Notes: generated from the letters alone by a model not told the origin. A DNA stretch of 32,757 bases from Chlorobium sp. (GCA_013203905.1 JABMPC010000009.1:1-32757); one strand, 5' to 3'; positions 1-8,448 are shown, counted from the first letter of the stretch. Made by a program: numbers and translations.

Positions 1-146
1 GTCCCGGATGCCTTGGCCAATCGCCCCATGCGTGCAAGAAACTCTGCCCTATCCGTATCATCCAGAAAGATATTGCCACGATCTATCCCCCGGATCATCA
101 CATGGTGCAATGTTCCTGGTGCATCAAGTCTCGGTCCTCTTGGCAT
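1..146 (-). CDS. REP-associated tyrosine transposase (Y1_Tnp family), N-terminal fragment cut by window edge
   Basis: The 48 visible residues start MPRGPRLDAPGTLHHVMIRG and continue with IDRGNIFLDDTDRAEFLARM. This is the N-terminal signature of the IS200/TnpA_REP-like single-domain transposases that process REP palindromes ('HHV..RG...R.IF.DD.DR..FL'). Family members usually have about 200-330 residues with a downstream HUH pair and catalytic Tyr, all outside this window. The ATG is preceded by AGGA six bases upstream. The 158 bases between it and purH are AT-rich and could hold its promoter (TTGTTT, 18 bases, TATATT on the minus strand). I cannot tell whether the gene is intact. Domesticated copies are common, so active mobility is not implied. 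Confidence 0.8.
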   Translation of the reverse strand, partial: MPRGPRLDAPGTLHHVMIRGIDRGNIFLDDTDRAEFLARMGRLAKASG

Positions 147-251
147 AATCAATCCTGATTATTATTGGCAAGATTCTTTTTTTTCAACGCATTAATACAC
201 TAATATACTATTTATTTGCGATACTAAACAACGTCCCCTATTTCTTGACTT

Positions 252-283
252 CCGATAAAGCCCGCTTTTGCGGGCTTTATCGG
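252..283 (-). terminator. Hairpin terminator downstream of purH
   Basis: A perfect 14-bp stem (252-265 with 270-283) encloses a 4-base loop. It contains the AAAGCCCGC/GCGGGCTTT core common in rho-independent terminators, and lies about 20 bases past the purH stop codon. No long T-run follows on either strand beyond the TTT inside the stem, so it may work less efficiently or act mainly as an mRNA 3' end stabiliser. Confidence 0.6.
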
Positions 284-304
284 GGGCATCGTGAAGCGAA
301 GTTG

Positions 305-1879
305 TCAGTGTTTGAAGTGGCGCATGCCGGTGAAGACCATGGCGAGGTTGTTGGCGTCGGCTGCCTCAATTACTTCATTGTCTCTGATGGAGCCTCCCGG
401 CTGAATGACGGCGGTTACCCCGGCTTCAGCCGCTGCAAGCAGGCCATCGGCAAAGGGGAAGAAGGCGTCGGATGCAACAACGGAACCGTGCAGGTCGAGG
501 TTTACCTCTGAGGCTTTCCAGCGGGCAATCTTTGAGGAATCAACGCGTGACATCTGTCCGGCGCCAACACCGTAGGTCTGGCGGTTACGAACATAGAGAA
601 TGGTGTTGCTCTTGATGTGCTTGCAGATTTTCCAGGCAAACATAAGGTCTCCCAGCTCCTCCTCGGTCGGCTGACGCTTCGTAACAACCTTGAGCTCATC
701 GCGGGTCGCAATGCGGCTGTCGCGTTCCTGCACAAGCATGCCGAAGGGGGTGGATTTGAACTCCCATCCCTCTTTGGGTAGAGTGCGGGTCTGAACCAGC
801 AGACGGCGGTCTTTCTTTTTCATCAGCATGTCGAGCACGCCTTCCTCATAGGCCGGAGCAATGAGGATTTCAGTAAAGATTTCGTTGACGGCCTTTGCAG
901 TCTCCATATCGAGTGGGCGGTTGAAGGCGATAATGCCGCCGAACGGAGCCTGTGTATCGGTGGAGAATGCCCGTTTCCAGGCATCAAGAAGGGTTGGCGC
1001 CTGAGCAACGCCACAGGGATTGGTATGCTTGATGATGACCACTGAAGGATCCTCTCCGCGGAACTCCTCAATCAATCCACCGGCGGCGGCAATGTCGAGC
1101 ATGTTGTTGTAGGAGAGCTCCTTGCCGTGAAGTTTCTCAAAATAATCGCCAAAGGAACGGGTCCCATCAGCATCAGTCAGCCGGTAGAATCCGGCGCTCT
1201 GATGGGGGTTCTCTCCGTAACGCATTCCAAGTTCTTTTTCAAGCTGCACACTCATGCTTTCAGCCGCAGCACTTCCCGTACCAGCCTCCTTGGAAAGATA
1301 AGCGGCAATCGCACGGTCATAACGGGAGGTCAGCTCAAACACCTTCAGGGCCAGGCGAAGGCGTGTAGAGCGAAGGGTTGCACCACCACCGGCACGCATT
1401 TCAGCAAGTACTCCCGGATAATCAGCGCTGTCGGTCAGTACTGTCACCGACTCGTTGTTTTTGGCTGCACTCCGAAGCATGGAGGGGCCACCGATATCAA
1501 TATTTTCTATGGCATCCTCAAACGAAACATCCGGCTTTGCAACCGTTGCTTCAAAAGGATAGAGGTTGACGACAACCATGTCAATGAAGCCAATACCGTT
1601 TTCAATCGCCTGAGCAGCATGATCCGGATTGTTTCTGACCGCCAGAAGACCGCCATGGATTTTAGGGTGGAGGGTTTTCACCCGCCCGTCCATGATTTCA
1701 GGAAACCCCGTAATGGTGGAAATGGACGCAGCTTTGAGGCCCGAATCCTGAAGGGTTTTGAGGGTACCACCGGTTGAAAAGATTTCAACACCCAGAGAGA
1801 CAAGCTCCCTGCAGAAATCGACAATACCGGTTTTATCAGAAACCGACACCAGTGCTCTTTTGATAAGCGGATCAGACAT
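305..1879 (-). CDS. purH: Bifunctional AICAR transformylase / IMP cyclohydrolase
   Basis: This enzyme catalyses the last two steps of de novo IMP synthesis: formylation of AICAR by 10-formyl-THF, then ring closure to IMP. The 524 residues match the usual length. The N-terminal MGS-like cyclohydrolase domain shows STGGT (35-39) and [13 protein letters not shown] (65-77). The transformylase domain shows RYGENPHQ (220-227) and KHTNPCG (284-290), whose Lys-His pair belongs to the catalytic centre, and ends with the conserved QPGGSIRD and GMRHFKH blocks. It is transcribed divergently from purN across a 105-base gap. No clear Shine-Dalgarno precedes the ATG, but the ORF begins exactly where the family begins. 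Confidence 0.98.
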   Translation of the reverse strand: MSDPLIKRALVSVSDKTGIVDFCRELVSLGVEIFSTGGTLKTLQDSGLKAASISTITGFPEIMDGRVKTLHPKIHGGLLAVRNNPDHAAQAIENGIGFIDMVVVNLYPFEATVAKPDVSFEDAIENIDIGGPSMLRSAAKNNESVTVLTDSADYPGVLAEMRAGGGATLRSTRLRLALKVFELTSRYDRAIAAYLSKEAGTGSAAAESMSVQLEKELGMRYGENPHQSAGFYRLTDADGTRSFGDYFEKLHGKELSYNNMLDIAAAGGLIEEFRGEDPSVVIIKHTNPCGVAQAPTLLDAWKRAFSTDTQAPFGGIIAFNRPLDMETAKAVNEIFTEILIAPAYEEGVLDMLMKKKDRRLLVQTRTLPKEGWEFKSTPFGMLVQERDSRIATRDELKVVTKRQPTEEELGDLMFAWKICKHIKSNTILYVRNRQTYGVGAGQMSRVDSSKIARWKASEVNLDLHGSVVASDAFFPFADGLLAAAEAGVTAVIQPGGSIRDNEVIEAADANNLAMVFTGMRHFKH

Positions 1880-1907
1880 TTGAGGAATGGTTATCTTATG
1901 GTATTAT
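1880..1907 (+). promoter_or_regulatory. Candidate sigma-70 promoter for purN operon
   Basis: In the purH-purN divergent gap, TTGAGG (1880-1885) and TATTAT (1902-1907) are separated by 16 bases. The start of purN lies about 70 bases downstream. The match is by eye only and the -35 box is moderate. Confidence 0.35.
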
Positions 1908-1984
1908 TGCAAAGGAGACCAGAGCCCGCGGCGAAGATTGCCGACAGGGCTTTCACAAGCGGAAATGTAAGAAATATTCCCAAT

Positions 1985-2584
1985 ATGAGTAACCATAAAA
2001 GACGCCTTGCTGTGTTCTGTTCAGGAGGCGGAAGCAATTTTCAGGCCCTTTTCCACGCAATCGGGGAACGCTCGCTGCCGGCTGAAATCGCCCTCTGCAT
2101 CTCCAACCGCTCGGCATGCGGAGCCATGGAATTTGCACGGGAAAAAGGCATAGCTGCCGTCCATCTCTCTGAAAAACAGTTCACTACGCCCGGCGACTTT
2201 TCGCACGCCATGCTGGAAACGCTCCGAGAGCACCAGATAGAATTCATCCTGCTTGCCGGCTACATGCGAAAAATACCTGCAGAGACGGTCAGCCGATACA
2301 GCGGCAAAATCCTCAATATCCATCCCGCCCTTTTACCGAAATTCGGAGGAGAAGGAATGTACGGAACCCATGTGCACGAAGCGGTCATTGCCGCCGGTGA
2401 AACCAGAAGCGGAGCCACCGTTCATTTTGTTGACGAAGAGTATGACCGTGGAGCCATTCTTCTTCAAAGAAGCGTTCCTGTAGAAAAAGACGACACGCCC
2501 CCTTTACTCGCAGCGAGGGTGCTTGAATGCGAACACAAGCTCTACCCGGACGCTCTTGAAAAACTTCTCGCCCTGCCCGGCTGA
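1985..2584 (+). CDS. purN: Phosphoribosylglycinamide formyltransferase (GAR transformylase)
   Basis: This enzyme transfers the formyl group from 10-formyl-THF to GAR, the third step of purine synthesis. The 199-residue protein has GGGSNFQAL near the N-terminus and the catalytic set Asn111 and His113 (in NIHPALLP) with Asp150 (in HFVDEEYDRG), equivalent to the E. coli Asn-His-Asp triad. The reading frame is open 105 bases further upstream to the edge of purH. The family alignment begins at MSNHKRRLAVFCSGGG, so I chose that ATG. The stop codon overlaps the next gene's start (TGATG), which implies translational coupling to queE. Confidence 0.96.
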   Translation: MSNHKRRLAVFCSGGGSNFQALFHAIGERSLPAEIALCISNRSACGAMEFAREKGIAAVHLSEKQFTTPGDFSHAMLETLREHQIEFILLAGYMRKIPAETVSRYSGKILNIHPALLPKFGGEGMYGTHVHEAVIAAGETRSGATVHFVDEEYDRGAILLQRSVPVEKDDTPPLLAARVLECEHKLYPDALEKLLALPG

Positions 2585-3255
2585 TGAACGATACACGGCT
2601 CAACATCAGTGAGATTTTCCGCTCCATTCAGGGAGAATCGTCGTATGCCGGATGGCCATGCACCTTCATCCGCCTTGCCGGCTGCAGCCATAGCTGCCGG
2701 CACTGTGATTCGCTCTATGCCAAAACGACTGAAGAGAGTATTACAACCCGAGAAGTGCTCTCCCGTGCTCTGGCACTCAAGACAGATATCATTGAAATCA
2801 CCGGAGGCGAACCTCTGGAGCAGGCCGGGGTTCATCAGCTGATGACCGAACTCTGCAATACAGGCAGGAAGGTTCTCCTGGAAACCGGAGGCTTCATGCC
2901 TGTAGCGGGGATTGACCACCGGGTCCACAAAATCATTGACCTGAAGCCCCCCTCATCCGGGGAATCGGCAAAAAACTGCATGGAGAACATCTCCCTTGCC
3001 TTCAAAGCGGGAGAAGAGTTGCGCAACTCATTCGAGTTCAAGATGGTACTGGCCGACCGCAACGACTATCTCTGGGCCAGGGATCTGCTCCGCATGCAGC
3101 CTCTTCAGCAAACCTGCACCGTCCTCATGGGGGTGGTTGCCGGTGAGCTTCTGCCAGAAAAGCTGGCAGAGTGGATTCTTGAAGACGGCCTCAGAGTGCG
3201 AATGCAGCTCCAGCTTCACAAGCTGTTGTGGCCTGAGCGCACGAGGGGAGCATAA
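2584..3255 (+). CDS. queE: 7-carboxy-7-deazaguanine synthase, radical SAM enzyme of queuosine biosynthesis
   Basis: QueE converts 6-carboxytetrahydropterin to 7-carboxy-7-deazaguanine with a radical SAM [4Fe-4S] cluster, on the way to preQ1/queuosine in tRNA. The 223-residue protein has Cys34, Cys38 and Cys41 in CSHSCRHC, a canonical CX3CX2C cluster motif. It is followed by EITGGEPLEQ (the GGE motif that contacts SAM) and the N-terminal SEIFRSIQGE block typical of the family, where Glu/Gln residues contact substrate. It shares one base with the purN stop and is followed after 11 bases by a glycosyltransferase. queC, queD and queF are not in this window. Other 7-deazaguanine products are possible, but the queuosine role is the default. 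Confidence 0.92.
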   Translation: MNDTRLNISEIFRSIQGESSYAGWPCTFIRLAGCSHSCRHCDSLYAKTTEESITTREVLSRALALKTDIIEITGGEPLEQAGVHQLMTELCNTGRKVLLETGGFMPVAGIDHRVHKIIDLKPPSSGESAKNCMENISLAFKAGEELRNSFEFKMVLADRNDYLWARDLLRMQPLQQTCTVLMGVVAGELLPEKLAEWILEDGLRVRMQLQLHKLLWPERTRGA

Positions 3256-3266
3256 CAGCGGGAAAA

Positions 3267-4319
3267 ATGGTGGCGTTGACTTTTACGACGCTCCTGCTTA
3301 CTTTTCATTTTTCACATTTCAATGCGTCCCTTTTGATTACCCTCTCCGTTATTGTCCCGCTCTTCAACGAACGGCAGTCCATTCCGGAGCTCATCAATGA
3401 GCTCTCGCTGGCCCTGCAGGACAGGGAGCTTCATGAGCTTTTCAGCCATCCGTTCAGACATGAAATCATCATGATTGATGATGGTTCAACCGACAGTTCA
3501 CTGGAAGCGATCAAAAGCCTCACAGCCTCAACACCCGGGCTGAAACTCATATCATTCCAGAAAAACTTCGGTAAAACAGCCGCCCTTTCAGCCGGCTTCA
3601 AGGCAGCGGAGGGAGAATTTGTCTGCACCATTGACGCCGATCTGCAGGACGACCCCGCAGCCATCAGGCCGCTGCTTGCAAAACTCCTTGAAGGAAACGA
3701 TCTGGTCAGCGGTTGGAAACGCCATCGCCGTGACCCCCTCACAAAAACCATACCCTCAAGGCTTTTCAATGCGGTCACCCGGCTCTTTACCGGCCTGCGC
3801 ATCCACGACATCAACTGCGGCCTCAAAGTCTACCGTTCCTCCCTCTCAGGAAGTCTGGAGCTTCATGGCGACATGCACCGCTATATTCCCGTTCTGGCTG
3901 CATGGAACGGCTTCAGAGTCAGCGAAGTTGCCGTCAGCCACCGACCGAGAAAATTCGGCACAACCAAATACGGTGCCAGCCGGTTTCTTTCCGGACTGTT
4001 CGACTTTCTTGCCGTCCTCTTCATCACCCGGTATTTCCGCCGCCCCATACATTTTTTCGGCATGGCCGGCCTTATCAGCTTTCTTGCCGGATTCGGCATC
4101 AGCCTCTATGTCACCCTCGACAAAATCCTCAACAACCATTTCATCAGCAACCGTCCCATCCTCTTTCTCGGCATTCTGCTGCTGATTCTTGGAGTCCAGC
4201 TCTTTTCAACAGGACTGCTGGGCGAAATGCTCTCAATTTCAGCTCCTCCGGAGAGCAGGTTCGCCATAAAGGAAACGCAAAACCTCACCAATCAACAGGA
4301 ACAGAACATCAGCTCATGA
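3267..4319 (+). CDS. Family 2 glycosyltransferase with two C-terminal membrane helices (polyprenyl-phosphate sugar synthase type)
   Basis: After a leader of about 25 residues the protein shows the GT-A core: [13 protein letters not shown], then IDDGSTDSS, then DADLQDDP (the metal/nucleotide-binding D-x-D equivalent). Two hydrophobic segments near the C-terminus ([20 protein letters not shown] and [14 protein letters not shown]) make it a DPM1/GtrB/ArnC-like enzyme. Such enzymes attach a sugar from a nucleotide donor to undecaprenyl phosphate at the inner membrane. The 350-residue length fits this group. The start is uncertain: the ATG used has only a weak GGGAAAA upstream, and a TTG at 3333 would start closer to the conserved core. 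The sugar transferred cannot be told from sequence. Its stop overlaps the nfo start (ATGA). Confidence 0.88.
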   Translation: MVALTFTTLLLTFHFSHFNASLLITLSVIVPLFNERQSIPELINELSLALQDRELHELFSHPFRHEIIMIDDGSTDSSLEAIKSLTASTPGLKLISFQKNFGKTAALSAGFKAAEGEFVCTIDADLQDDPAAIRPLLAKLLEGNDLVSGWKRHRRDPLTKTIPSRLFNAVTRLFTGLRIHDINCGLKVYRSSLSGSLELHGDMHRYIPVLAAWNGFRVSEVAVSHRPRKFGTTKYGASRFLSGLFDFLAVLFITRYFRRPIHFFGMAGLISFLAGFGISLYVTLDKILNNHFISNRPILFLGILLLILGVQLFSTGLLGEMLSISAPPESRFAIKETQNLTNQQEQNISS

Positions 4320-5161
4320 AACGAGTCGGCGCCCATGTCAGTATAGCCGGAGGTGTTGAAAACGCCCCCCTGAACGCCACAGCCATTGGAGCAAAGGCAT
4401 TCGCACTTTTCACCCGGAACCAGCGGCAATGGCACTCTCCGCCGCTGCAAAAGGCCTCCGTTGAGGCCTTCCGCCGACACTGCGAAGCCGGCGGCTTTGA
4501 GGCCCGCCACATTCTCCCCCACGACAGCTACCTCATCAACCTCGGCAATCCTGACCCGGACAAGCTTGAGCGGTCCAGAAATGCATTCATTGAAGAGATG
4601 GAGCGGGCAGAAACACTGGGGCTGCTTCTTCTGAACTTCCACCCCGGAAGCCACCTGAACGCCATAGGAGAGGAAGAGTGCCTGGGGCTTATTGCCGACT
4701 CAATCAACCTCGCCCTCAAAGCCACCGACAGGGTAACGGCCGTCATTGAAAACACCGCAGGACAGGGGACCAACCTCGGCAGCCGGTTTGAGCATCTTCA
4801 GAAAATCATTGACCGCATTGAAGACCGCTCGCGTATTGGCGTCTGCCTCGATACCTGCCACCTGTTTGCAGCAGGATACGATCTTGGAACAGTGGAGGCT
4901 GCCGAAAAAACCTTTGAAGAGTTTGACCGGACAATCGGCATGCAGTACCTGAAAGGCATGCACCTGAATGATGCCCTCCGCCCGCTTGGAAGCCGACTCG
5001 ACAGGCACGCCTGCATAGGGAAAGGAATGATCGGACTTGAGTGCTTCCGCTACATCATGCGAAGCCCCCTGTTCGAGGAAATCCCGCTCATTCTTGAAAC
5101 CCCCGATTCCGAAGGGTGGCGGGAGGAGATAGCGCTACTCTACAGCCTTGAAGAAGGGTGA
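4316..5161 (+). CDS. nfo: Deoxyribonuclease IV (AP endonuclease, EndoIV)
   Basis: Endonuclease IV is a zinc-dependent AP endonuclease of base excision repair. The 281-residue protein carries the family's metal-ligand blocks in order: GAHVSIAGG near the N-terminus, [48 protein letters not shown] and ILETP. The frame is open far upstream through the glycosyltransferase gene. The correct start is the ATG overlapping that gene's stop, because the family begins MKRVGAHVS. It is the last gene of the purN-queE-GT-nfo run and ends 12 bases from the convergent ftsX stop, with no evident terminator between them. Confidence 0.96.
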   Translation: MKRVGAHVSIAGGVENAPLNATAIGAKAFALFTRNQRQWHSPPLQKASVEAFRRHCEAGGFEARHILPHDSYLINLGNPDPDKLERSRNAFIEEMERAETLGLLLLNFHPGSHLNAIGEEECLGLIADSINLALKATDRVTAVIENTAGQGTNLGSRFEHLQKIIDRIEDRSRIGVCLDTCHLFAAGYDLGTVEAAEKTFEEFDRTIGMQYLKGMHLNDALRPLGSRLDRHACIGKGMIGLECFRYIMRSPLFEEIPLILETPDSEGWREEIALLYSLEEG

Positions 5162-5173
5162 ACGAATGGCAGC

Positions 5174-6058
5174 CTATCCTTTTTTTGCAACAAGGCGAAG
5201 CGAGCGGCCTACCGAAGTAGCACTACCCATGAAGCCGAGACAAAGTCCGAGAAGCACAACTGAGGGATAGACGAGAAGCGCCGAAGAGCGGAGCACCTGA
5301 TAGAGTGCCGGTTCGTAACGGCCAAGACCAATCTCAAACAGCGCTGCAAGAGCACCGGCGGCCAGAAGACCCGACAGGATCCCCTGCAGTGCCCCTTCAA
5401 TAATGTAGGGCGCTGCAATGAAAGCGCCTGAAGCGCCGACAAGCCTCATGGTCCTGATTTTCTCCTGCCGGGCATGCATGGCCAGACGGATTGTATAACC
5501 GATCATCACCACCGTCGCAACAGAAATAAGGATACCCAGAGCTCCTGTCACAAGAGTGAAGAGCCGCGCGTTCTCCTCAATCTGCCCCAGAAATGCCTTA
5601 TTGTATCGGATATCTGAACCCGGAGCAACCTCCCTGATTGCCGGAACCATGAGGGCAAGACTGTCAGCAGATGCATAGCCCGGCTGAACGGAGATCTTTG
5701 CCGACCGCGGAAGAGGGTTGGAGCCAAGAATGGCAACAACATCCTCTCCGAATTCACTCGAAAAAATTCTGGCAGCATCCTCCCTGCTCACAAAAGAGAC
5801 CTCCTGCACACCTCTAAGCCCCTTCATCTTCTCCGTTGCGCTTCCGGCTGCCTCCCCGTTCATGGAATCACTGAAAAAAACCTCCAGCTCAACCCTGCCG
5901 CGAAGCTCCTGAATCAGATCATAAAAACTGAGTGAAACCGTACCGAAAAGGCCAAGAAGAACAAGAGAAAAAAAGCTGATGGCAACAGTGATTGCAGCGG
6001 GCAGTTTCGCCCTTCCGATACTGGAAAACCCCTCCTTGAGGACAAACGAGAGTGACAT
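5174..6058 (-). CDS. ftsX: Cell division protein FtsX (membrane subunit of FtsEX)
   Basis: FtsX pairs with the ATPase FtsE to form an ABC-type complex that activates peptidoglycan hydrolases at the septum. The 294-residue protein has a short cytoplasmic N-terminus and a first membrane helix (about residues 20-45). A periplasmic loop (about 50-160) contains the typical ELEVFFSD and FVSREDAARIF motifs. Three C-terminal helices follow, carrying the FtsX domain and the MRLVGASGAFIAAPYIIEG motif. No ftsE is adjacent: upstream is a tRNA gene, downstream the convergent nfo. The partner ATPase must be elsewhere. Confidence 0.93.
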   Translation of the reverse strand: MSLSFVLKEGFSSIGRAKLPAAITVAISFFSLVLLGLFGTVSLSFYDLIQELRGRVELEVFFSDSMNGEAAGSATEKMKGLRGVQEVSFVSREDAARIFSSEFGEDVVAILGSNPLPRSAKISVQPGYASADSLALMVPAIREVAPGSDIRYNKAFLGQIEENARLFTLVTGALGILISVATVVMIGYTIRLAMHARQEKIRTMRLVGASGAFIAAPYIIEGALQGILSGLLAAGALAALFEIGLGRYEPALYQVLRSSALLVYPSVVLLGLCLGFMGSATSVGRSLRLVAKKG

Positions 6059-6140
6059 GACAGGACAGGATAATGGATTGAAATAGAGGCCCCTTCAGAG
6101 CGACAAAGATCATATGTAGTAAAAGAATCAACAAAACAAG

Positions 6141-6169
6141 TTGCAAAAACAAGTTTTTTTTCTTTTAAT
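6141..6169 (+). promoter_or_regulatory. Candidate sigma-70 promoter for tRNA-Ala
   Basis: TTGCAA (6141-6146) and TTTAAT (6164-6169) are separated by 17 bases. Transcription would start about 8 bases before the mature tRNA 5' end. The site sits in a very AT-rich tract. The call is by eye. Confidence 0.4.
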
Positions 6170-6184
6170 TAAAGCTTGAAATAA

Positions 6185-6257
6185 GGGGCTATAGCTCAGT
6201 TGGTAGAGCATTTGCATGGCATGCAAAGGGTCAGGAGTTCGAGTCTCCTTAGCTCCA
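6185..6257 (+). tRNA. tRNA-Ala (anticodon GGC)
   Basis: A complete 73-base cloverleaf is visible. The acceptor stem is GGGGCTA/TAGCTCC with one G-T wobble, and the D arm is GCTCAGTTGGTAGAGC. The anticodon stem TTTGC/GCAAA has a 7-base loop with GGC in the anticodon position. The T arm is AGGAG-TTCGAGT-CTCCT and the discriminator base is A. It reads GCC (and GCU) alanine codons. The 3' CCA is not encoded (ACCC follows), so it would be added by CCA nucleotidyltransferase. It is a single-gene unit with its own terminator. Confidence 0.97.
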
Positions 6258-6262
6258 CCCCC

Positions 6263-6295
6263 AAAAAAAGCATGGAACAGCTCCATGCTTTTTTT
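6263..6295 (+). terminator. Rho-independent terminator of tRNA-Ala
   Basis: The stem AAAAAAAGCATGGA / TCCATGCTTTTTTT (6263-6276 with 6282-6295) has a 5-base loop, with the T-run forming the end of the stem. It starts 6 bases after the tRNA. Confidence 0.88.
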
Positions 6296-6355
6296 ATTTC
6301 TCCCCACCACTTCATGAGCTGAATGAACCAGGAATCATTATTTTAAGTTTTTGGT

Positions 6356-6373
6356 TTGAAGTTGTGGCTTCAA
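6356..6373 (+). promoter_or_regulatory. Operator-like inverted repeat upstream of purF
   Basis: A perfect inverted repeat TTGAAG-N6-CTTCAA lies about 52 bases before the purF start. Its left arm could also serve as a -35 box (TTGAAG, 17 bases, ATTTTA). The size and position fit a dimeric repressor site, but I cannot name the regulator. No similar repeat appears in the purH-purN gap. Confidence 0.3.
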
Positions 6374-6424
6374 TTGCGATTTTAAGAGGCAATGGAGTTT
6401 ACATAACCTTAACATCCCCGGCAT

Positions 6425-7918
6425 ATGTGTGGAGTTTTCGGAATTTTCAACTCAAAAACTCCAGCGGAAGACACATTCTATGGACTCTATTCCCTTCAGC
6501 ACAGGGGACAGGAAGCTGCAGGAATTGTGGTTGCCGACTACAGCAAGACCCGAAAGAAAACTCTATTCAGGCAGCACAAGGGAATGGGACTGGTCTCGGA
6601 AGTTTTCAGGGATGAAACAGTCTTTGACCGCCTTTCAGGCTATGCGGCTATCGGTCACAACCGATACTCCACCACCGGCTCCTCCACCGCTACCAGCAAC
6701 ATCCAGCCATTTTCGCTGACCTACCGGTCGGGAAGCTTGGCCATAGCCCATAACGGCAACCTCACCAACTCCCGCCAGCTTCGCCGTGAACTGACAGAAC
6801 TCGGCGTCATCTTCCAGGCATCCTCAGACACGGAAATCATTCCCCATCTTGCTGCCAGAAGCCGCGAAAAAGAGCCCCTGCAGCAGATTTACGACGCGCT
6901 CAAACAGGTCAAAGGCGCTTACTCAATGGTTCTGCTGGCCAACAACCAGATGATTGCCGCCCGCGATCCCTATGGGTTCAGGCCGCTTGCCCTTGGCAAA
7001 AAGACCGATCCCATCACAGGAGAACTTGCCTATGTGGTGGCAAGTGAAACCTGTGCGTTCGACATTATCCAGGCGGAGTATATCCGCGACATAGAGCCGG
7101 GTGAAATTCTTCTCATTGATCACCTTGGAGTGGCAAATGAAAAGCCGACCTCTCTGTTCCTCCCTCCCTCTGAACGGAAAGCGAGATGCATTTTTGAATA
7201 TGTCTATTTTGCACGGCCAGACAGCTTCATTTTCAGCAACTCGGTTGACAAGGTTCGCCGCAACCTCGGGAAAAACCTTGCCCGTGAATCAACAATCACG
7301 CCAATACCGGGAGAAAAAGAGCTGACGGTTGTCAGTGTACCTGACTCCTCAAATACCGCTGCACTCGGTTTCGTAAGGGAAAGTAACAGGATGAACCGCC
7401 CCGCTCGTTTTGAGCACGGTCTGATACGAAACCATTATGTCGGAAGAACCTTCATACAACCCGGCGTTCAGAGTCGAGACATCAAGGTCCGCTCAAAATA
7501 CAACATTGTTCGCGGGGTCCTCCAGGACAGGCCGATCATTCTCATTGACGACTCGATTGTCAGGGGAACAACAGCCAGAATGCTCATCAAACTCATCCAT
7601 GAGGCTGCACCTAGCGCAATACACCTTCATATCAGCTCCCCCCCTATAACCAACCCATGCTTCTACGGCATGGACTTCCCGACCAAACGGCAGCTTCTCA
7701 CCCATATGTTCGACTCAATAGAAGGCGAATTTGATGAGATTGAGAAAATCCGGGAGTACATAGGGGTTGATTCGCTTAAATACCTCTCAATGGAAGGTCT
7801 TCTTGCCAGCGTCCCCTCATTTGAAGGAGAGAGCTGCAGTTACTGCACGGCATGCTTCAGCGGCGACTACCCTATTCAGGTCAGCGAGGCCTCAATCGAC
7901 AAGGAAGAAAACGACTGA
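6425..7918 (+). CDS. purF: Amidophosphoribosyltransferase (glutamine PRPP amidotransferase)
   Basis: PurF commits PRPP to purine synthesis, using glutamine-derived ammonia to make 5-phosphoribosylamine. The 497 residues begin MCGVFGIF, so the N-terminal nucleophile Cys2 of the class II glutaminase domain is exposed by simple Met removal, with no propeptide. Later come RYSTTG, AHNGNL and SSDTEII. The PRTase loop IILIDDSIVRGTT lies near residues 370-383. The C-terminus contains CSYCTACFSGDYPI (about 466-480), the cysteine arrangement of Bacillus-type PurF enzymes that carry an O2-sensitive [4Fe-4S] cluster. No Shine-Dalgarno is visible before the ATG. The start is fixed by the nucleophile. Confidence 0.98.
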   Translation: MCGVFGIFNSKTPAEDTFYGLYSLQHRGQEAAGIVVADYSKTRKKTLFRQHKGMGLVSEVFRDETVFDRLSGYAAIGHNRYSTTGSSTATSNIQPFSLTYRSGSLAIAHNGNLTNSRQLRRELTELGVIFQASSDTEIIPHLAARSREKEPLQQIYDALKQVKGAYSMVLLANNQMIAARDPYGFRPLALGKKTDPITGELAYVVASETCAFDIIQAEYIRDIEPGEILLIDHLGVANEKPTSLFLPPSERKARCIFEYVYFARPDSFIFSNSVDKVRRNLGKNLARESTITPIPGEKELTVVSVPDSSNTAALGFVRESNRMNRPARFEHGLIRNHYVGRTFIQPGVQSRDIKVRSKYNIVRGVLQDRPIILIDDSIVRGTTARMLIKLIHEAAPSAIHLHISSPPITNPCFYGMDFPTKRQLLTHMFDSIEGEFDEIEKIREYIGVDSLKYLSMEGLLASVPSFEGESCSYCTACFSGDYPIQVSEASIDKEEND

Positions 7919-7948
7919 CTACCGACAGCTGCTGACTGACACCAAAAT

Positions 7949-7982
7949 GAGAAAAGGCGCATCACACGATGCGCCTTTTCTC
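7949..7982. terminator. Bidirectional terminator between purF and the dksA-like gene
   Basis: A perfect 15-bp stem (7949-7963 with 7968-7982) encloses the loop ACAC. Its arms are GAGAAAAGGCGCATC and GATGCGCCTTTTCTC. The A-rich and T-rich stem bases suit termination from both converging genes. Confidence 0.8.
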
Positions 7983-8010
7983 TGTATAAAGCAGCCGGAA
8001 AAACCGGACA

Positions 8011-8448
8011 CTATTTCTTGTTGCCCTGCTTGAACTCAATACGCACTGCCGTATGCGGCACAGCCTCAAGCCTTTTCTTGGGAATCGGTTTGCCCGACTT
8101 GATGCAGATCCCATAGGTGCGGTTTCTAATGCGGTCCAGCGCCTGATCGATATAGCCTATATATTTTTCGTCACGGGCAATAAACATGAATCGCTGCTCA
8201 CGATCCATGGTTTCCGTGCCGTGGTCAGCCATATGCATGGAATAGTTGGAGTTGATTGAGTCCTCCACATTTTCGTCTGACAGCGAAGAGCGGAGAATAT
8301 CCAGATCCCGCAGAACCTCTTCACGGCGCTTCAAAAGGAGCTGACGAAAATGCTCAAGCTCTTCGTCATTCAGATAGGTCTTGAACGGCGCTGGCGTTTC
8401 AATAATCTCCTGTTCTTTTTTAGTCTCACTGCTGCTTTTTCTGGCCAT
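8011..8448 (-). CDS. TraR/DksA-family transcription regulator with degenerate zinc finger
   Basis: DksA-family proteins bind the RNA polymerase secondary channel and modulate initiation. The 145-residue protein has a basic/acidic N-terminal tail and a helical coiled-coil region (about 25-95, with LNDEELEHFRQLLLKRREEV). The C-terminal block GICIKSGKPIPKKRLEAVPH aligns with the family's zinc finger. Only one of the four usual Cys ligands remains (GIC); the others read Ser, Arg and Phe, as in many Bacteroidetes/Chlorobi members. It therefore probably folds without zinc. The conserved ALDRIRNRTYGIC lead-in supports the family call. It is monocistronic, with a promoter inside the end of ileS and a shared terminator with purF. 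Confidence 0.85.
   Translation of the reverse strand: MARKSSSETKKEQEIIETPAPFKTYLNDEELEHFRQLLLKRREEVLRDLDILRSSLSDENVEDSINSNYSMHMADHGTETMDREQRFMFIARDEKYIGYIDQALDRIRNRTYGICIKSGKPIPKKRLEAVPHTAVRIEFKQGNKK

Noticed and set aside
3902-4315. N-terminal extension of nfo by 138 codons
   Set aside because: It is a frame shadow of the glycosyltransferase gene, rich in Pro, His and Arg. Endonuclease IV begins at MKRVGAHVS.
6128-6310. Minus-strand ORF of 60 codons containing KETRTPDPLHAMQ
   Set aside because: It is antisense to tRNA-Ala. The peptide is a well-known artefact of translating the complement of a tRNA gene.
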